Both the position numbers and the translations under genes were made by a program. This document shows positions 1 to 8,138 of a stretch of 64,000 bases of DNA, piece after piece (positions within the stretch are counted from its first letter, which is position 1; every line of letters starts with the position of its first letter). Origin of the DNA: Conexivisphaera sp049976725 (lineage in GTDB: Archaea; Thermoproteota; Nitrososphaeria; Conexivisphaerales; Conexivisphaeraceae); assembly GCA_049976725.1 (NCBI GenBank), contig JBMFHR010000002.1, forward strand, positions 9,567 to 73,566, written 5' to 3'. The notes beneath the pieces were generated by a model that was given only the letters and a program-made list of their open reading frames with translations, ran no database searches and had not been told where the DNA came from.

Positions 1-1
1 G

Positions 2-469
2 AAGCCGATAGTCGGCAGCTGGGGGCGCATGGTCGCGAAGCTGGACGACAAGGACGACGCCAACATGGTCGTCGAGTTCAGGAGGATGCTCCAGGACCCG
101 ACCTACCAGGTGTACTACATGCAGGAGTACGTCAGGAGGCCTCCCAGGGACCTCCGCGCGGTCGTCGTCGGCGACGAGGTGGTCGCCGCCGAGTACCGCT
201 ACCAGCCCCCCGACGACTGGAGGACCAACGTCGCGAGGGGAGGGAGGGTCGAGCCGGCCAGGCTGAGCAGCGCCGAACGCGAGATAGTGTTAAAGGCGGC
301 GGAGGCCGTGGGCGGCGGCGTGCTGGGGGTGGACGCGATGGAGACCGAAGAGGGGCTGCTGGTCCACGAGGTGAACGGGGGCGTCGAGTTCCACGGCGCC
401 GCGAGGGCCACCGGCGTCGACATAGCCTCCAAGATAATCGAGTACGCGAGGAAGCTCGCCAGGAGGTGA
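2..469 (+). CDS. argX: ATP-grasp LysW-amino acid ligase (ArgX/LysX family), C-terminal part
   Basis: The frame is already open at base 2 and stops at TGA 467-469, so only the last 155 residues are present; about 130 residues lie upstream of the window. It opens with the ATP-grasp loop KPIVGSWGR and carries EVNGGVEFHG (fragment residues about 123-132) in the substrate-specificity region. Family members ligate the LysW carrier to glutamate (ArgX) or alpha-aminoadipate (LysX). The GVEFHG variant and the place directly before argC and argB favour ArgX, while the paralog at 5233-6084 follows homocitrate synthase. This role split is inferred. An 84-base block is identical between the two copies. 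Confidence 0.85.
   Translation, partial: KPIVGSWGRMVAKLDDKDDANMVVEFRRMLQDPTYQVYYMQEYVRRPPRDLRAVVVGDEVVAAEYRYQPPDDWRTNVARGGRVEPARLSSAEREIVLKAAEAVGGGVLGVDAMETEEGLLVHEVNGGVEFHGAARATGVDIASKIIEYARKLARR
293..376 (+). repeat. 84-base block identical to 5908-5991 (argX/lysX)
   Basis: This stretch of argX matches lysX base for base over 84 positions, third codon positions included, although flanking regions differ. It ends just before the codons that distinguish the two substrate motifs (GGVEFHG here, HNPEFRN there). Confidence 0.85.
461..469 (+). promoter_or_regulatory. Shine-Dalgarno of argC, supporting an ACG start
   Basis: AGGAGGTGA overlaps the end of argX. Seven bases downstream lies the in-frame codon ACG (477-479), exactly where the conserved N-terminus of ArgC should begin. 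The next in-frame GTG is 26 bases from this site. Confidence 0.55.
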
Positions 470-476
470 GCGCGCC

Positions 477-1538
477 ACGGCCGTCAAGGTCTCTGTGATA
501 GGCGCGTCGGGGTACGTCGGCGGGGAGCTCCTCAGGCTGCTCTCGCGCCACCCCGGCGTGGAGCTGATCGCCGCGCACTCGCGCCAGTACGCGGGTGAGT
601 ACGTGCACAGGGTGCACCCCAACCTGAGGGGGGTGCTCACGATGCAGTTCACCGGCGAGGATCCCATCAGGATCGCCTCGAGGTCCGACCTGGTCTTCCT
701 TTCCGTCCCCCACGGGGCATCCGTCAAGGTCACGCCGAAGCTCGTGGAGCTGGGGGTCAGGGTAATCGACATGAGCGCGGACTTCAGGCTGAAGGATCCA
801 TCCGCGTACGAGCTCTGGTACCACTACAAGCACCCCTACCCGGACCTGCTCGGCAAGTTCGTGTACGGGCTGGCGGAGCTCCACAGGGAGGAGCTCAGGG
901 GAGCCCGCTACGCGTCGGCGCCCGGGTGCAACGCGGCAGCCGCCATACTGGGCCTCGCGCCGCTGGTGCGCCACGGCCTGATATCGGACGGCACGCTGGT
1001 GGTGGACGTGAAGGTCGGCTCATCTGGCGCCGGCGGCAAGCCGTCCCTCGCTACGCACTTCTCGGAGCGCTTCGGCGTCATAAGACCCTACGCTCCCGCG
1101 GGCCACAGGCACGTCGCCGAGATAGAGCAGGAGCTGCGCCTGGTATCCGGGCGCGACTACAGGGTGGCCATGAGCGCCCACGCCGTCAACATAGTCCGTG
1201 GGATACTAGCCACATCCCACGCCTTCACCGAGCCTGACAGGATGGATCAGGCCGCGATCTGGAGGGCTTACAGGGAGACGTACCGCGGCGAACCCTTCGT
1301 GAGGTTCGTGCGCGACAAGAAGGGGGTCTTCAGGTACCCGGATCCCAAGGTGGTGGTGGGCTCCAACTTCGTCGACATAGGGTTCGAGCTGGACCAGCAC
1401 ACGAACAGGATAGTCGTGCTCTCCGCAATAGATAACCTCATGAAGGGGGCCGCGGGGAGCGCCGTGCAGGCGATGAACCTGATGCTCGGCTTCGACGAGA
1501 GGACAGCCCTGGACGCGGCCGCGCTTCACCCGATATGA
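477..1538 (+). CDS. argC: N-acetyl-gamma-glutamyl-phosphate / LysW-aminoadipyl phosphate reductase
   Basis: NADPH-dependent reduction of the carrier-bound acyl phosphate to the semialdehyde, third step of the LysW-type lysine and arginine pathways. The Rossmann motif GASGYVGG is at the very N-terminus and the catalytic cysteine sits in SAPGCNAAAA (residue 145 counting from GTG 495). From GTG 495 the protein has 347 residues but loses the first beta strand; reading from ACG 477 restores AVKVSVIGASGYVGG, the usual family start, and gives 353 residues. No ATG, GTG or TTG lies in frame between the upstream stop (435-437) and 495. It follows argX after 7 bases and precedes argB in one operon. A GTG 495 start remains possible. 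Confidence 0.9.
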   Translation, partial: TAVKVSVIGASGYVGGELLRLLSRHPGVELIAAHSRQYAGEYVHRVHPNLRGVLTMQFTGEDPIRIASRSDLVFLSVPHGASVKVTPKLVELGVRVIDMSADFRLKDPSAYELWYHYKHPYPDLLGKFVYGLAELHREELRGARYASAPGCNAAAAILGLAPLVRHGLISDGTLVVDVKVGSSGAGGKPSLATHFSERFGVIRPYAPAGHRHVAEIEQELRLVSGRDYRVAMSAHAVNIVRGILATSHAFTEPDRMDQAAIWRAYRETYRGEPFVRFVRDKKGVFRYPDPKVVVGSNFVDIGFELDQHTNRIVVLSAIDNLMKGAAGSAVQAMNLMLGFDERTALDAAALHPI

Positions 1539-1543
1539 GGTGA
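1537..1543 (+). promoter_or_regulatory. Shine-Dalgarno of argB, supporting a CTG start
   Basis: GAGGTGA overlaps the argC stop codon and lies six bases before CTG 1550. The same motif at the same spacing precedes the ATG of S8 at 36907, so the geometry is normal and only the start codon is odd. Confidence 0.6.
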
Positions 1544-1549
1544 CCGCCG

Positions 1550-2362
1550 CTGATAGTCGTCAAGGTGGGCGGCAGCCTCGTCCACGGCGGCTTCCTCGGC
1601 GGCATACTGGACGACATCGCGCGCCTTTCGAGGAGCGAGGGGTTGGTGCTGGTCCACGGCGGCGGCGCGGTGGTCACGGAGGTCGCTGAGAAGCTCGGCG
1701 TGAAGCAGCAGTTCATCACCTCCCCCACCGGCATAAGGAGCCGCTACACCGACAGGGAGACCGCCGAGGTGTTCGCCATGGTGATGGCCGGCAAGATAAA
1801 TACGGAGATCGTGGCATCGCTGCGCGCGAGGGGCGTCGACGCCTTCGGCCTGTCGGGCGTCGACGGCGGGCTGATAGTGGCCGAGCGCAAGAAGCGCCTC
1901 ATAGTGCTCGATGAGAGGGGGAGGAAGCGCGCGATAGACGGGGGCTACACCGGCAGGATAGTACAGGTCAGGGCCGAGGTCCTGAAGGCGCTCCTGGGCG
2001 CCGGGTTCACCCCGGTCGTCTCCCCGGTGGCAATCGGGATCGAGAACGAGGTCCTCAACGTGGACGCGGACAGGGCGGCCGCGTACGTCGCGATGGCCCT
2101 CGGGGCGGAGAGGCTGGTCATCCTGACGAACGTGCCGGGGCTGCTGGACGAGCGCGGCGAGCTTGTGAGGGAGCTCACGGTCGAGGATGCGAGGGAGCGC
2201 ATGAAGCGCGTGGGGCCCGGGATGGACAAGAAGCTGCTGGCGGCCACCGAGGCCCTCGACGGCGGCGTGGGCGAGGTGCTGATAGCCGACGGCAGGTCCG
2301 GGTCCCCGATAACGGGCGCGCTCGGGGGGGCACCCCACACCGCGATCAGGAGGGGCAGCTGA
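1550..2362 (+). CDS. argB: Acetylglutamate kinase / LysW-aminoadipate kinase (ArgB/LysZ)
   Basis: Amino acid kinase family enzyme that phosphorylates the gamma/delta carboxylate of the carrier-bound substrate, the step before ArgC. With a CTG start the protein has 270 residues and begins MIVVKVGGSL, the canonical first strand with its ATP-binding lysine (K5). The first standard in-frame start, GTG 1565, would remove this lysine and strand. LVHGGGAVV near residue 35 forms the second nucleotide loop, and LTNVPGLLDERGE near residue 195 is typical of the family. The stop TGA (2360-2362) abuts the ATG of the aminotransferase gene. Confidence 0.9.
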   Translation: MIVVKVGGSLVHGGFLGGILDDIARLSRSEGLVLVHGGGAVVTEVAEKLGVKQQFITSPTGIRSRYTDRETAEVFAMVMAGKINTEIVASLRARGVDAFGLSGVDGGLIVAERKKRLIVLDERGRKRAIDGGYTGRIVQVRAEVLKALLGAGFTPVVSPVAIGIENEVLNVDADRAAAYVAMALGAERLVILTNVPGLLDERGELVRELTVEDARERMKRVGPGMDKKLLAATEALDGGVGEVLIADGRSGSPITGALGGAPHTAIRRGS

Positions 2363-3577
2363 ATGGACCCCGGGCGCGTCGTCGAGGTCGAGGACTCGAG
2401 GCTCCTCAGGACGTTCCAGAAGTTCGGCCTCGTCGTGGGGCGCGCGGAGGGCGCCTACCTGTGGGACGCTCAGGGGCGCGCATACCTGGACTTCATGGCC
2501 GGGTACGGCGTCGCCATACTGGGGCACGGCAGGAGGGAGGTCACCGAGGCCATCAGGAGGCAGCTGGAGCTCAACGCCATATGCCACGGATCACTCTACA
2601 GTCCGGCCAGAGCGGAGTTCCTGGAGGAGCTGTTCAGCTTGGTCCCCGGGAACATGTCGGCGGCGTACATGGCCAGCAGCGGCGCGGAGGCCGTGGAGGC
2701 CGCCATCAAGGTGGCTGTGAAGGCCACGGGCCGCTCGCTGCTCATGGCCGCCAAGGGATCCTACCACGGCAAGACGCTCGGGGCGCTCTCGCTGACGTGG
2801 GGAGAGAAGTACAGGAAGCCGTTCTCGCAGCTCCTGCCGCGCGTCCACTTCGTCGAGTACGGCGATCCCAAATCGCTCGCGGACGCCCCATTCGAGGAGG
2901 CCGCGGCCCTGTTCCTGGAGCCCGTGCAGGGGGAGGGCGGCATAAACCTCCCCGGCCCCGAGTTCATGGCGGAGGCCGAGAGGCGCTGCCGGGCGAGCGG
3001 CTGCGTCCTCGTGATCGACGAAATACAGTCGGGCCTCGGGAGGACCGGCAGGATGTGGGCCCACGAGCACTGGGGCGTGAGGCCCGACATCATGACCATC
3101 GGCAAGGGAATAGGCGGCGGGATACCCATGGGCGTCACCGTCGTGTCGTCGGAGCTATCCGATGCCCTGAAGCTGGGCGAGCAGACCTCGACGTTCGGGG
3201 GGAACCCCCTGGCCTCGGCCGCGGGCGCCGCCGTCCTCAGGGTCCTGAGGGAGGGAAGGCTCTGGGAGAACGCGGAGAGGATGGGATCGAGGTTCCTGCG
3301 CGGCCTCGCCCGCATATCGTCCTCGCGCCGCCTGGCGGGCCCCAGCAGGGGTCTCGGCCTCATGGACGCGCTTGACCTCAGGATCAGCGTGGCCGAGGCT
3401 GTGCCGGCGCTCATAGCGAACGGCTTCATATCGACTTACTCGGGCCTCAGGACCCTCAGGTTCCTCCCGCCCATCACGGTCGGCGAGGAGGAGGTTGACA
3501 GGGCTCTGTCGATAATCGACGATACTTTGCTGAAAATAGAACAGGCTAAGCGCGCGAGTGCCGGCGAAAAGGATTAA
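2363..3577 (+). CDS. argD: Acetylornithine / LysW-lysine aminotransferase (ArgD/LysJ)
   Basis: Class III PLP aminotransferase that converts the LysW-bound semialdehyde to LysW-lysine or LysW-ornithine using glutamate. The 404-residue length is normal. Visible signatures are ASSGAEAVEAAIK (pyridoxal phosphate phosphate-binding region), DEIQSGLGRTG (cofactor ring aspartate) and IGKGIGGGIPMG, whose lysine (about residue 248) should form the Schiff base. ATG 2363 abuts the argB stop, so the two are translationally coupled. Archaea using this route usually have one enzyme for both lysine and arginine; that dual role is inferred here because only one copy lies in the window. Confidence 0.92.
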   Translation: MDPGRVVEVEDSRLLRTFQKFGLVVGRAEGAYLWDAQGRAYLDFMAGYGVAILGHGRREVTEAIRRQLELNAICHGSLYSPARAEFLEELFSLVPGNMSAAYMASSGAEAVEAAIKVAVKATGRSLLMAAKGSYHGKTLGALSLTWGEKYRKPFSQLLPRVHFVEYGDPKSLADAPFEEAAALFLEPVQGEGGINLPGPEFMAEAERRCRASGCVLVIDEIQSGLGRTGRMWAHEHWGVRPDIMTIGKGIGGGIPMGVTVVSSELSDALKLGEQTSTFGGNPLASAAGAAVLRVLREGRLWENAERMGSRFLRGLARISSSRRLAGPSRGLGLMDALDLRISVAEAVPALIANGFISTYSGLRTLRFLPPITVGEEEVDRALSIIDDTLLKIEQAKRASAGEKD

Positions 3578-3579
3578 TC
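3572..3579 (+). promoter_or_regulatory. TATA-like box before the Lrp-type regulator
   Basis: GATTAATC lies about 27 bases before ATG 3603, the distance seen at other promoters in the window. It suggests separate transcription of the regulator gene. Confidence 0.35.
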
Positions 3580-3602
3580 CATCTCCTTGAAAAGTGCGCC
3601 GC

Positions 3603-4019
3603 ATGCCGCAAGACGAACTAGATTCCAAACTGATAGGGATACTGAAGGCTGACGCCAGGAAGCCGTTCGTTGAGATAGCCAAGGAGCTCGGCGTTTCGGA
3701 GGCCGCGGTCAGGAGGCGCGTCAGGCGGCTCGTGGAGACCGGCGTCATAAGGAGGTTCACCGTGGAGCTCGGGAGAACCGGGGGCGCCAACGCGATAACG
3801 CTGGTGGCCGTGGAGCCCGGGGCGCAGATAAAGGCGATAGCGGAGCGCGTGAAGGCGCTGGAGGGCGTCGACCGCGTTTACGAGATAACCGGCCAGTACG
3901 ATATGGCCGTGTTCGTCGGGGGCGACAGCATAACCGAGGTCAACTCGACGATAGACAAGATACGCTCGATGGAGGGCGTGATCGGCACCAACACGATAAT
4001 AATACTGAAGGAGGACTGA
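3603..4019 (+). CDS. lysM: Lrp/AsnC-family regulator, LysM-like
   Basis: A 138-residue Lrp-type protein: N-terminal winged helix-turn-helix (residues about 3-60, with VEIAKELGVSEAAVRRRVRRL as recognition region) followed by an alpha-beta RAM domain ending in GTNTIIILKED. In Sulfolobales the LysM regulator sits in the lysine cluster and responds to lysine; the place between lysJ and homocitrate synthase suggests the same job here. The RAM domain lacks an obvious glycine-rich leucine-type ligand loop, so the ligand cannot be read from sequence. I chose ATG 3603 over GTG 3594 because it lies about 27 bases after the TATA-like box. Confidence 0.82.
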   Translation: MPQDELDSKLIGILKADARKPFVEIAKELGVSEAAVRRRVRRLVETGVIRRFTVELGRTGGANAITLVAVEPGAQIKAIAERVKALEGVDRVYEITGQYDMAVFVGGDSITEVNSTIDKIRSMEGVIGTNTIIILKED

Positions 4020-4062
4020 GAGGCTGGATCAACGGGCGGAGTGGCCCGGCCTCGGGCACTCG

Positions 4063-5229
4063 ATGGACTACAACTCGCAGTCAGTCTCCTCGCTGGAGGG
4101 CCGGAGGATCAGCATACTCGACAGCACGCTGCGCGAGGGCGAGCAGGGCGCGGGCGTCTCGTTCACTACGAGGCAGCGCCTGCAGATCGCGTGGATGCTG
4201 GATTACTTCGGCGTCGACTCCATAGAGATAAGCCCCGTGATCTCAGCGTCGCACTTCGAGAGCTGCAGCGAGATGGTGAGGGCGGGCCTTGGGGCCCAGA
4301 TAGTGGCGCACGCGAGGGCCCTTAAGCAGGACATAGACGTCATACTGAAGTGCGATGCCAGCTACGGCGCGATCTACCACTCGGTCTCCGACATACACCT
4401 GAAGTACAAGCTGAAGGTGAGCTTCGAGGAGGCGCTCAGCAGGGGCGTCGAGGCCGTCGAGTACGCCAAGTCGCACGGGCTCAGGCTGAGGTTCACCCTG
4501 GAGGACGCGAGCCGGACTTCCCCCGGCCGCCTCGTGGAGTACGCCAGGGCCGTGGAGGAGGCGGGGGCCGACCGCATAAGCATACCCGATACCGTCGGCG
4601 CCATGACGCCCGGCGGCATGTACAGGCTCGTGAGGACCGTGAGGGACGCTGTCAGGGTTCCGCTGGACGTGCACTGCCACAACGACCTTGGCCTCTCGCT
4701 GGCGAACGCGCTCGCCGGGCTGGAGGCGGGGGCTGACCAGGTGCACGCGACGGTCGGCGGCATAGGCGAGAGGTCGGGGATCACCGACCTGGCGCAGCTC
4801 GCCGTCACGCTGCACGTGATATACGGGGCCCGCCTGAACGTGAGGATGAACATGCTCAAGGACCTCTACGACCTCGTGTTCGACTACCTGGGCTTCAGGC
4901 CCTTCCAGTTCATGCCGCTTCTCGGCGAGAACGCCTACAAGCACAAGGCTGGCACGCACATAGCGGCCGTGCTGAGGAACCCCGCGGCCTACGAGGTGGT
5001 GCCCCCGCGCCTGGTGGGCGCCAAGAGAAGGCTGGTCTTCGGCGAGCTCCTGGGGAAGAACGGGGCAGCGTTCTTCCTGAAGCTGATGGGCCTCGAGCCG
5101 GACGAGAGGAGCGCGCGGTCGTTCGCGGAAGCCGTGAAGAGGCTGCAGAGGGGCGACCTCTTCGAGCTGGAGATGGATGAGCGCCTCGAGAGGCTCTTCG
5201 TGGAGTCCCAGAGGGGCGTGGAGGGGTGA
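4063..5229 (+). CDS. Homocitrate synthase
   Basis: DRE-TIM metallolyase that condenses acetyl-CoA with 2-oxoglutarate, the committed step of alpha-aminoadipate lysine synthesis. The N-terminal DSTLREGEQ (residues 20-28) supplies the catalytic arginine and glutamate; the HxH metal ligands are H204 and H206 in DVHCHNDLG, and HATVGGIGERSG follows. The 388-residue length, without an added LeuA-type regulatory domain, fits homocitrate synthase rather than isopropylmalate synthase. The lysine-cluster setting supports this over citramalate or isopropylmalate synthase. Four bases separate it from lysX. Confidence 0.85.
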   Translation: MDYNSQSVSSLEGRRISILDSTLREGEQGAGVSFTTRQRLQIAWMLDYFGVDSIEISPVISASHFESCSEMVRAGLGAQIVAHARALKQDIDVILKCDASYGAIYHSVSDIHLKYKLKVSFEEALSRGVEAVEYAKSHGLRLRFTLEDASRTSPGRLVEYARAVEEAGADRISIPDTVGAMTPGGMYRLVRTVRDAVRVPLDVHCHNDLGLSLANALAGLEAGADQVHATVGGIGERSGITDLAQLAVTLHVIYGARLNVRMNMLKDLYDLVFDYLGFRPFQFMPLLGENAYKHKAGTHIAAVLRNPAAYEVVPPRLVGAKRRLVFGELLGKNGAAFFLKLMGLEPDERSARSFAEAVKRLQRGDLFELEMDERLERLFVESQRGVEG

Positions 5230-5232
5230 CGG

Positions 5233-6084
5233 ATGGTCCGGATCACGATGCTGCACGACGTGATCAGGCTGGAGGAGAAGATGCTGGTCGAGTCCGCCTC
5301 CAAGCGCAACGTGGAGGTCAAGATGCTGGACACGCGCGAGCTGAGCCTAGACACGCGCGCCGGTGCGGACGGCCTGGTGGAGGGGGTGGCCTTCCAGCGC
5401 AGCGTCAGCTACTACCGTCACCTCCACGCTACGGCGTACCTGGAGTACAGCGGGGTGACCGTGGTCAACGGGCTGCAGACGGTCATCATTGCGGGCAACA
5501 AGATGCTGACCACGATGGCGCTCATGAGGAGGGGGGTTCCGACGCCCAGGACGATCGTGACCTTCTCCAAGGAGCGTGCGATGGGCGCGTACGAGTCGCT
5601 CGGCGGCAGGGCCGTGCTGAAGCCCGTGCTGGGCAGCTGGGGCAGGCTCGTGGCGCTGCTCGACTCGAGGGCCGCTGCCCAGGCCGTGCTCGAGGACCGC
5701 GAGGAGATGGGGCCGATCTACCAGGTGTACTACATGCAGGAGTACGTCAGGAGGCCCCCCAGGGACATCCGCGCGTTCGTCGTCGGCGATCAGGTCGTGG
5801 CGGCCATCTACCGCTACCAGCCCCCCGACGACTGGAGGACCAACACCTCCAGGGGAGGGAGGGCCGAGCCGTGCCCGATCACCCGCGAGCTGGAGGACGT
5901 GTCCCTGAAGGCGGCGGAGGCCGTGGGCGGCGGCGTGCTGGGGGTGGACGCGATGGAGACCGAAGAGGGGCTGCTGGTCCACGAGGTGAACCATAACCCG
6001 GAGTTCAGGAACAGCGTCCGGGTGACCGGCATAGATATTGCCGGCCACATGATAGAGTATGTCGCGGGTCTGGCTAAGAGGTAA
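5233..6084 (+). CDS. lysX: Alpha-aminoadipate--LysW ligase LysX
   Basis: A complete 283-residue ATP-grasp enzyme that attaches alpha-aminoadipate to the C-terminal glutamate of LysW. KPVLGSWGR (residues about 135-143) is the ATP-grasp loop, and EVNHNPEFRN near residue 252 provides metal and substrate contacts. The HNPEFRNS pattern resembles known LysX proteins, unlike GGVEFHG in the first copy. It follows homocitrate synthase, which makes its precursor. Its usual partner gene lysW, encoding a carrier of about 55 residues, is not visible in this window and may lie upstream of base 1. The conversion-like block shared with argX is within the C-terminal half. Confidence 0.9.
   Translation: MVRITMLHDVIRLEEKMLVESASKRNVEVKMLDTRELSLDTRAGADGLVEGVAFQRSVSYYRHLHATAYLEYSGVTVVNGLQTVIIAGNKMLTTMALMRRGVPTPRTIVTFSKERAMGAYESLGGRAVLKPVLGSWGRLVALLDSRAAAQAVLEDREEMGPIYQVYYMQEYVRRPPRDIRAFVVGDQVVAAIYRYQPPDDWRTNTSRGGRAEPCPITRELEDVSLKAAEAVGGGVLGVDAMETEEGLLVHEVNHNPEFRNSVRVTGIDIAGHMIEYVAGLAKR
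5908..5991 (+). repeat. 84-base block identical to 293-376 (lysX/argX)
   Basis: Second copy of the identical block, inside lysX. It codes for the KAAEAVGGGVLGVDAMETEE segment and the following LLVHEVN. Confidence 0.85.
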
Positions 6085-6089
6085 TAGTC

Positions 6090-7211
6090 ATGAGCATCGA
6101 GAACCGCGAGGAGATAAAGTTCCTCATGGACCTGGTCAACATATACTCGCCCTCGGGGCGCGAGGCCAGGATAGCGAGGTACCTCTACGAGAGGCTGACC
6201 TCCGACTTCTCCTTCGACGACGTCAAGCTCGACGACGTGGGCAACGTCATAGCGACCTACAGGGGGAAGCGTCCCTCGGTGCTCCTTTGCGGCCACATGG
6301 ACACCGTGCCCGGCAGGCTGCCCGTGAGGATCGAGGACGGGTACCTCCTGGGGCGCGGGTCCGTGGACGCGAAGGGCTCGTTGGCCGCGATGGTGCTGGC
6401 GGCCCACGCCCTGAAGGAGAGCGGGTACGAGGGCGAGATAGTGCTGGCGGCCGTCGTCGACGAGGAGGGCAGGGGCAGCGGTGCCAAGCACCTGGCCAGG
6501 AGCGGCCTGAGCGTCGACTACGTGCTGCTGGGGGAGCCGAGCGGCATCCACCAGATAACGGTCGGCTACAAGGGCCGCATCCAGCTCAGGGTGAACGTCG
6601 AGACCGAGGGCTTCCACGCGAGCTCGCCCTGGCTGGGCAAGAGCGCGTTCTCGCACTCGCTGGAGATAATAGGCAAGATGCGGGATTACGTGTCGAAGGA
6701 GGGCGGGGAGAGCCCGTTCGACTCTCTCACACTGTGCGTCACCATGATGCAGGCGGGCGTGGCCACCAACGTCGCGCCCCCGAACTGCTCGTTCACCCTG
6801 GACATCAGGGTGCCCCCGAGGCTGCGCTCCTACAAGGTCGTCAACGACCTCCTATCCCTGGTCAAGGAGTACGTGGAGTCCACGGAGCACGGCGTGGACG
6901 TGCAGGTCGTGCCGGAGGAGATAACGGAGGCTTTCCTGGTCGACAAGTCGAACCCGCTCGTGAGCGCCCTCTCGGCGGCGATACGCAAGATAACCGGGAG
7001 GAGCGCGCAGCTGGTCAGGAAGACGGGAACCGGGGACATGAACATACTCGGTTTCTCGCTGAGCGTCCCCGCCGCGACGTACGGTCCGGGGGACCCCAAG
7101 CTCTCTCACACGAACCACGAGCGCCTCGACCTCAACGAGTACCTCCTGAGCGTGGACGTGCTCAAGGAGTCTCTGCGCCTGCTCTACTCGCGCCACAACA
7201 GGCAACCGTGA
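6090..7211 (+). CDS. lysK: LysW-lysine/ornithine hydrolase LysK
   Basis: M20-family metallopeptidase that releases lysine (or ornithine) from LysW, the final step. Of 373 residues, H69 and D71 in CGHMDTVPG, D102-region GRGSVDAKGS and the DEEGRGSG acidic pair give the di-metal site. GEPSG and a dimerisation lid around residues 165-270 follow, and THTNHERLD-like LSHTNHERLD near the C-terminus supplies the last metal histidine. It begins five bases after lysX, so it is the promoter-distal gene of the cluster, and it ends 24 bases from the convergent RNase P operon. Confidence 0.92.
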   Translation: MSIENREEIKFLMDLVNIYSPSGREARIARYLYERLTSDFSFDDVKLDDVGNVIATYRGKRPSVLLCGHMDTVPGRLPVRIEDGYLLGRGSVDAKGSLAAMVLAAHALKESGYEGEIVLAAVVDEEGRGSGAKHLARSGLSVDYVLLGEPSGIHQITVGYKGRIQLRVNVETEGFHASSPWLGKSAFSHSLEIIGKMRDYVSKEGGESPFDSLTLCVTMMQAGVATNVAPPNCSFTLDIRVPPRLRSYKVVNDLLSLVKEYVESTEHGVDVQVVPEEITEAFLVDKSNPLVSALSAAIRKITGRSAQLVRKTGTGDMNILGFSLSVPAATYGPGDPKLSHTNHERLDLNEYLLSVDVLKESLRLLYSRHNRQP

Positions 7212-7235
7212 TGGGGTCGGTTCGTCGCGAGCACA

Positions 7236-7589
7236 TCATTCATCAGACTGGGACGGTTTGCCCTCATCCCCCAGCCGCGCTGGGCATCCCATCGCCTTTA
7301 ACCTTTCCAGGAGCCCGCGCATGGTCCCCGAGGACCGGATGGGCCTCAGGTAGGTTCCCCCCACCCTCGACAGCGAGATCGAGAAGATCACGGCGTCTAG
7401 GAGGCGTCCGTGGCGCATCTCGACCCTGGCCACGCAGAGGTCGCCGAGGCGCGTGAAACCTAACCGCACCTCGTGCTCGCCCAGTGCGCCGAGCAGCCAG
7501 TTCAGATTGCGCTCTACCTCGGCGAGCGCCTCGTCCTCGCGCCCCTCGCAGCCGGCCACCGCGATGTACCTGACCTTCGCGCCGCGCAA
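7236..7589 (-). CDS. rnp2: Ribonuclease P protein component 2 (Pop5/Rnp2)
   Basis: A 117-residue protein of the Pop5/Rpp14 type, which pairs with Rpp30 to assist the catalytic RNase P RNA in removing tRNA 5' leaders. The N-terminal KVRYIAVAG strand and the C-terminal half (ARVEMRHGRLLDAVIFSIS, then YLRPIRSSGTMRGLLERL) match the Pop5 pattern of a conserved arginine strand followed by a V/S-S-G-T turn and helix. It is the last gene of the three-gene minus-strand operon, and TTG 7589 directly follows the Rpp30 stop. Similarity by eye is moderate; the Rpp30 neighbour raises confidence. Confidence 0.72.
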   Translation of the reverse strand: MRGAKVRYIAVAGCEGREDEALAEVERNLNWLLGALGEHEVRLGFTRLGDLCVARVEMRHGRLLDAVIFSISLSRVGGTYLRPIRSSGTMRGLLERLKAMGCPARLGDEGKPSQSDE

Positions 7590-8138
7590 TCAGCCGATCA
7601 CCGCCCTCTCGTAGAGGTACCTGATCGCCCTCCTGTAGTCGCTCCTCGCCCACAGGTCAGGATCTATCAGCCTCAGCGCGCTGTAGAGCGCGCGGGGACC
7701 GAGCAGCTCCTCGGGGCGCCTCGCGCCCGATCCCACGAGGAGCGGCGCGTGGTAGTCCAGGGCCAGCTCGAAGAGGTCGCCTATCTCGCGGATGCTCAGC
7801 CTGCCCTGGCCCGCGAGCTCCCTGATCTCCGAGAACCTGATCACGATGGCCCTCACCACGTTGGGGCGCTTCCCCAGGAGCTCCCCGAGCGCGTCCAGCC
7901 TCAGCGTCCCCAGCCTCACCAGCAGCACCTCGGCTATCCCGTGGCCGAACTCAGCTAGCCCTATCCCGCGGGCGCCATCCGAGTACCTGGCTATCCTGGG
8001 AACTCCCTGCGGTGCCATCGCCGCGCCGCACCCGCTGAGGATCCTGGCCAGCGCCAGCTTGAAGCCCAGGATCCTGAGCTTCTCGAGCACCTGCCCGCAT
8101 CCCTCGCCCAGCTCCACGTACGCATCGACCGGCATCAT
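7590..8138 (-). CDS. rnp3: Ribonuclease P protein component 3 (Rpp30/Rnp3)
   Basis: A 182-residue TIM-barrel-type RNase P subunit, shorter than the usual 200-240. The recognisable part is the C-terminus: an ELALDYHAPLLVGSGARRPE segment followed by LLGPRALYSALRL, matching the family's SSGA...LRSPRDLAAL signature. It lacks PHP metal ligands, as expected for Rpp30. The start ATGATG overlaps the TGA of the upstream DUF54 gene, so the two are translationally coupled. Upstream DUF54 and downstream Pop5 reproduce a gene order common in archaea. Confidence 0.78.
   Translation of the reverse strand: MMPVDAYVELGEGCGQVLEKLRILGFKLALARILSGCGAAMAPQGVPRIARYSDGARGIGLAEFGHGIAEVLLVRLGTLRLDALGELLGKRPNVVRAIVIRFSEIRELAGQGRLSIREIGDLFELALDYHAPLLVGSGARRPEELLGPRALYSALRLIDPDLWARSDYRRAIRYLYERAVIG

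Noticed and set aside
1..469. Truncated ligase at the left edge as a possible pseudogene
   Set aside because: The frame is open from the first base and the C-terminal half is intact, so the truncation is explained by the window boundary.
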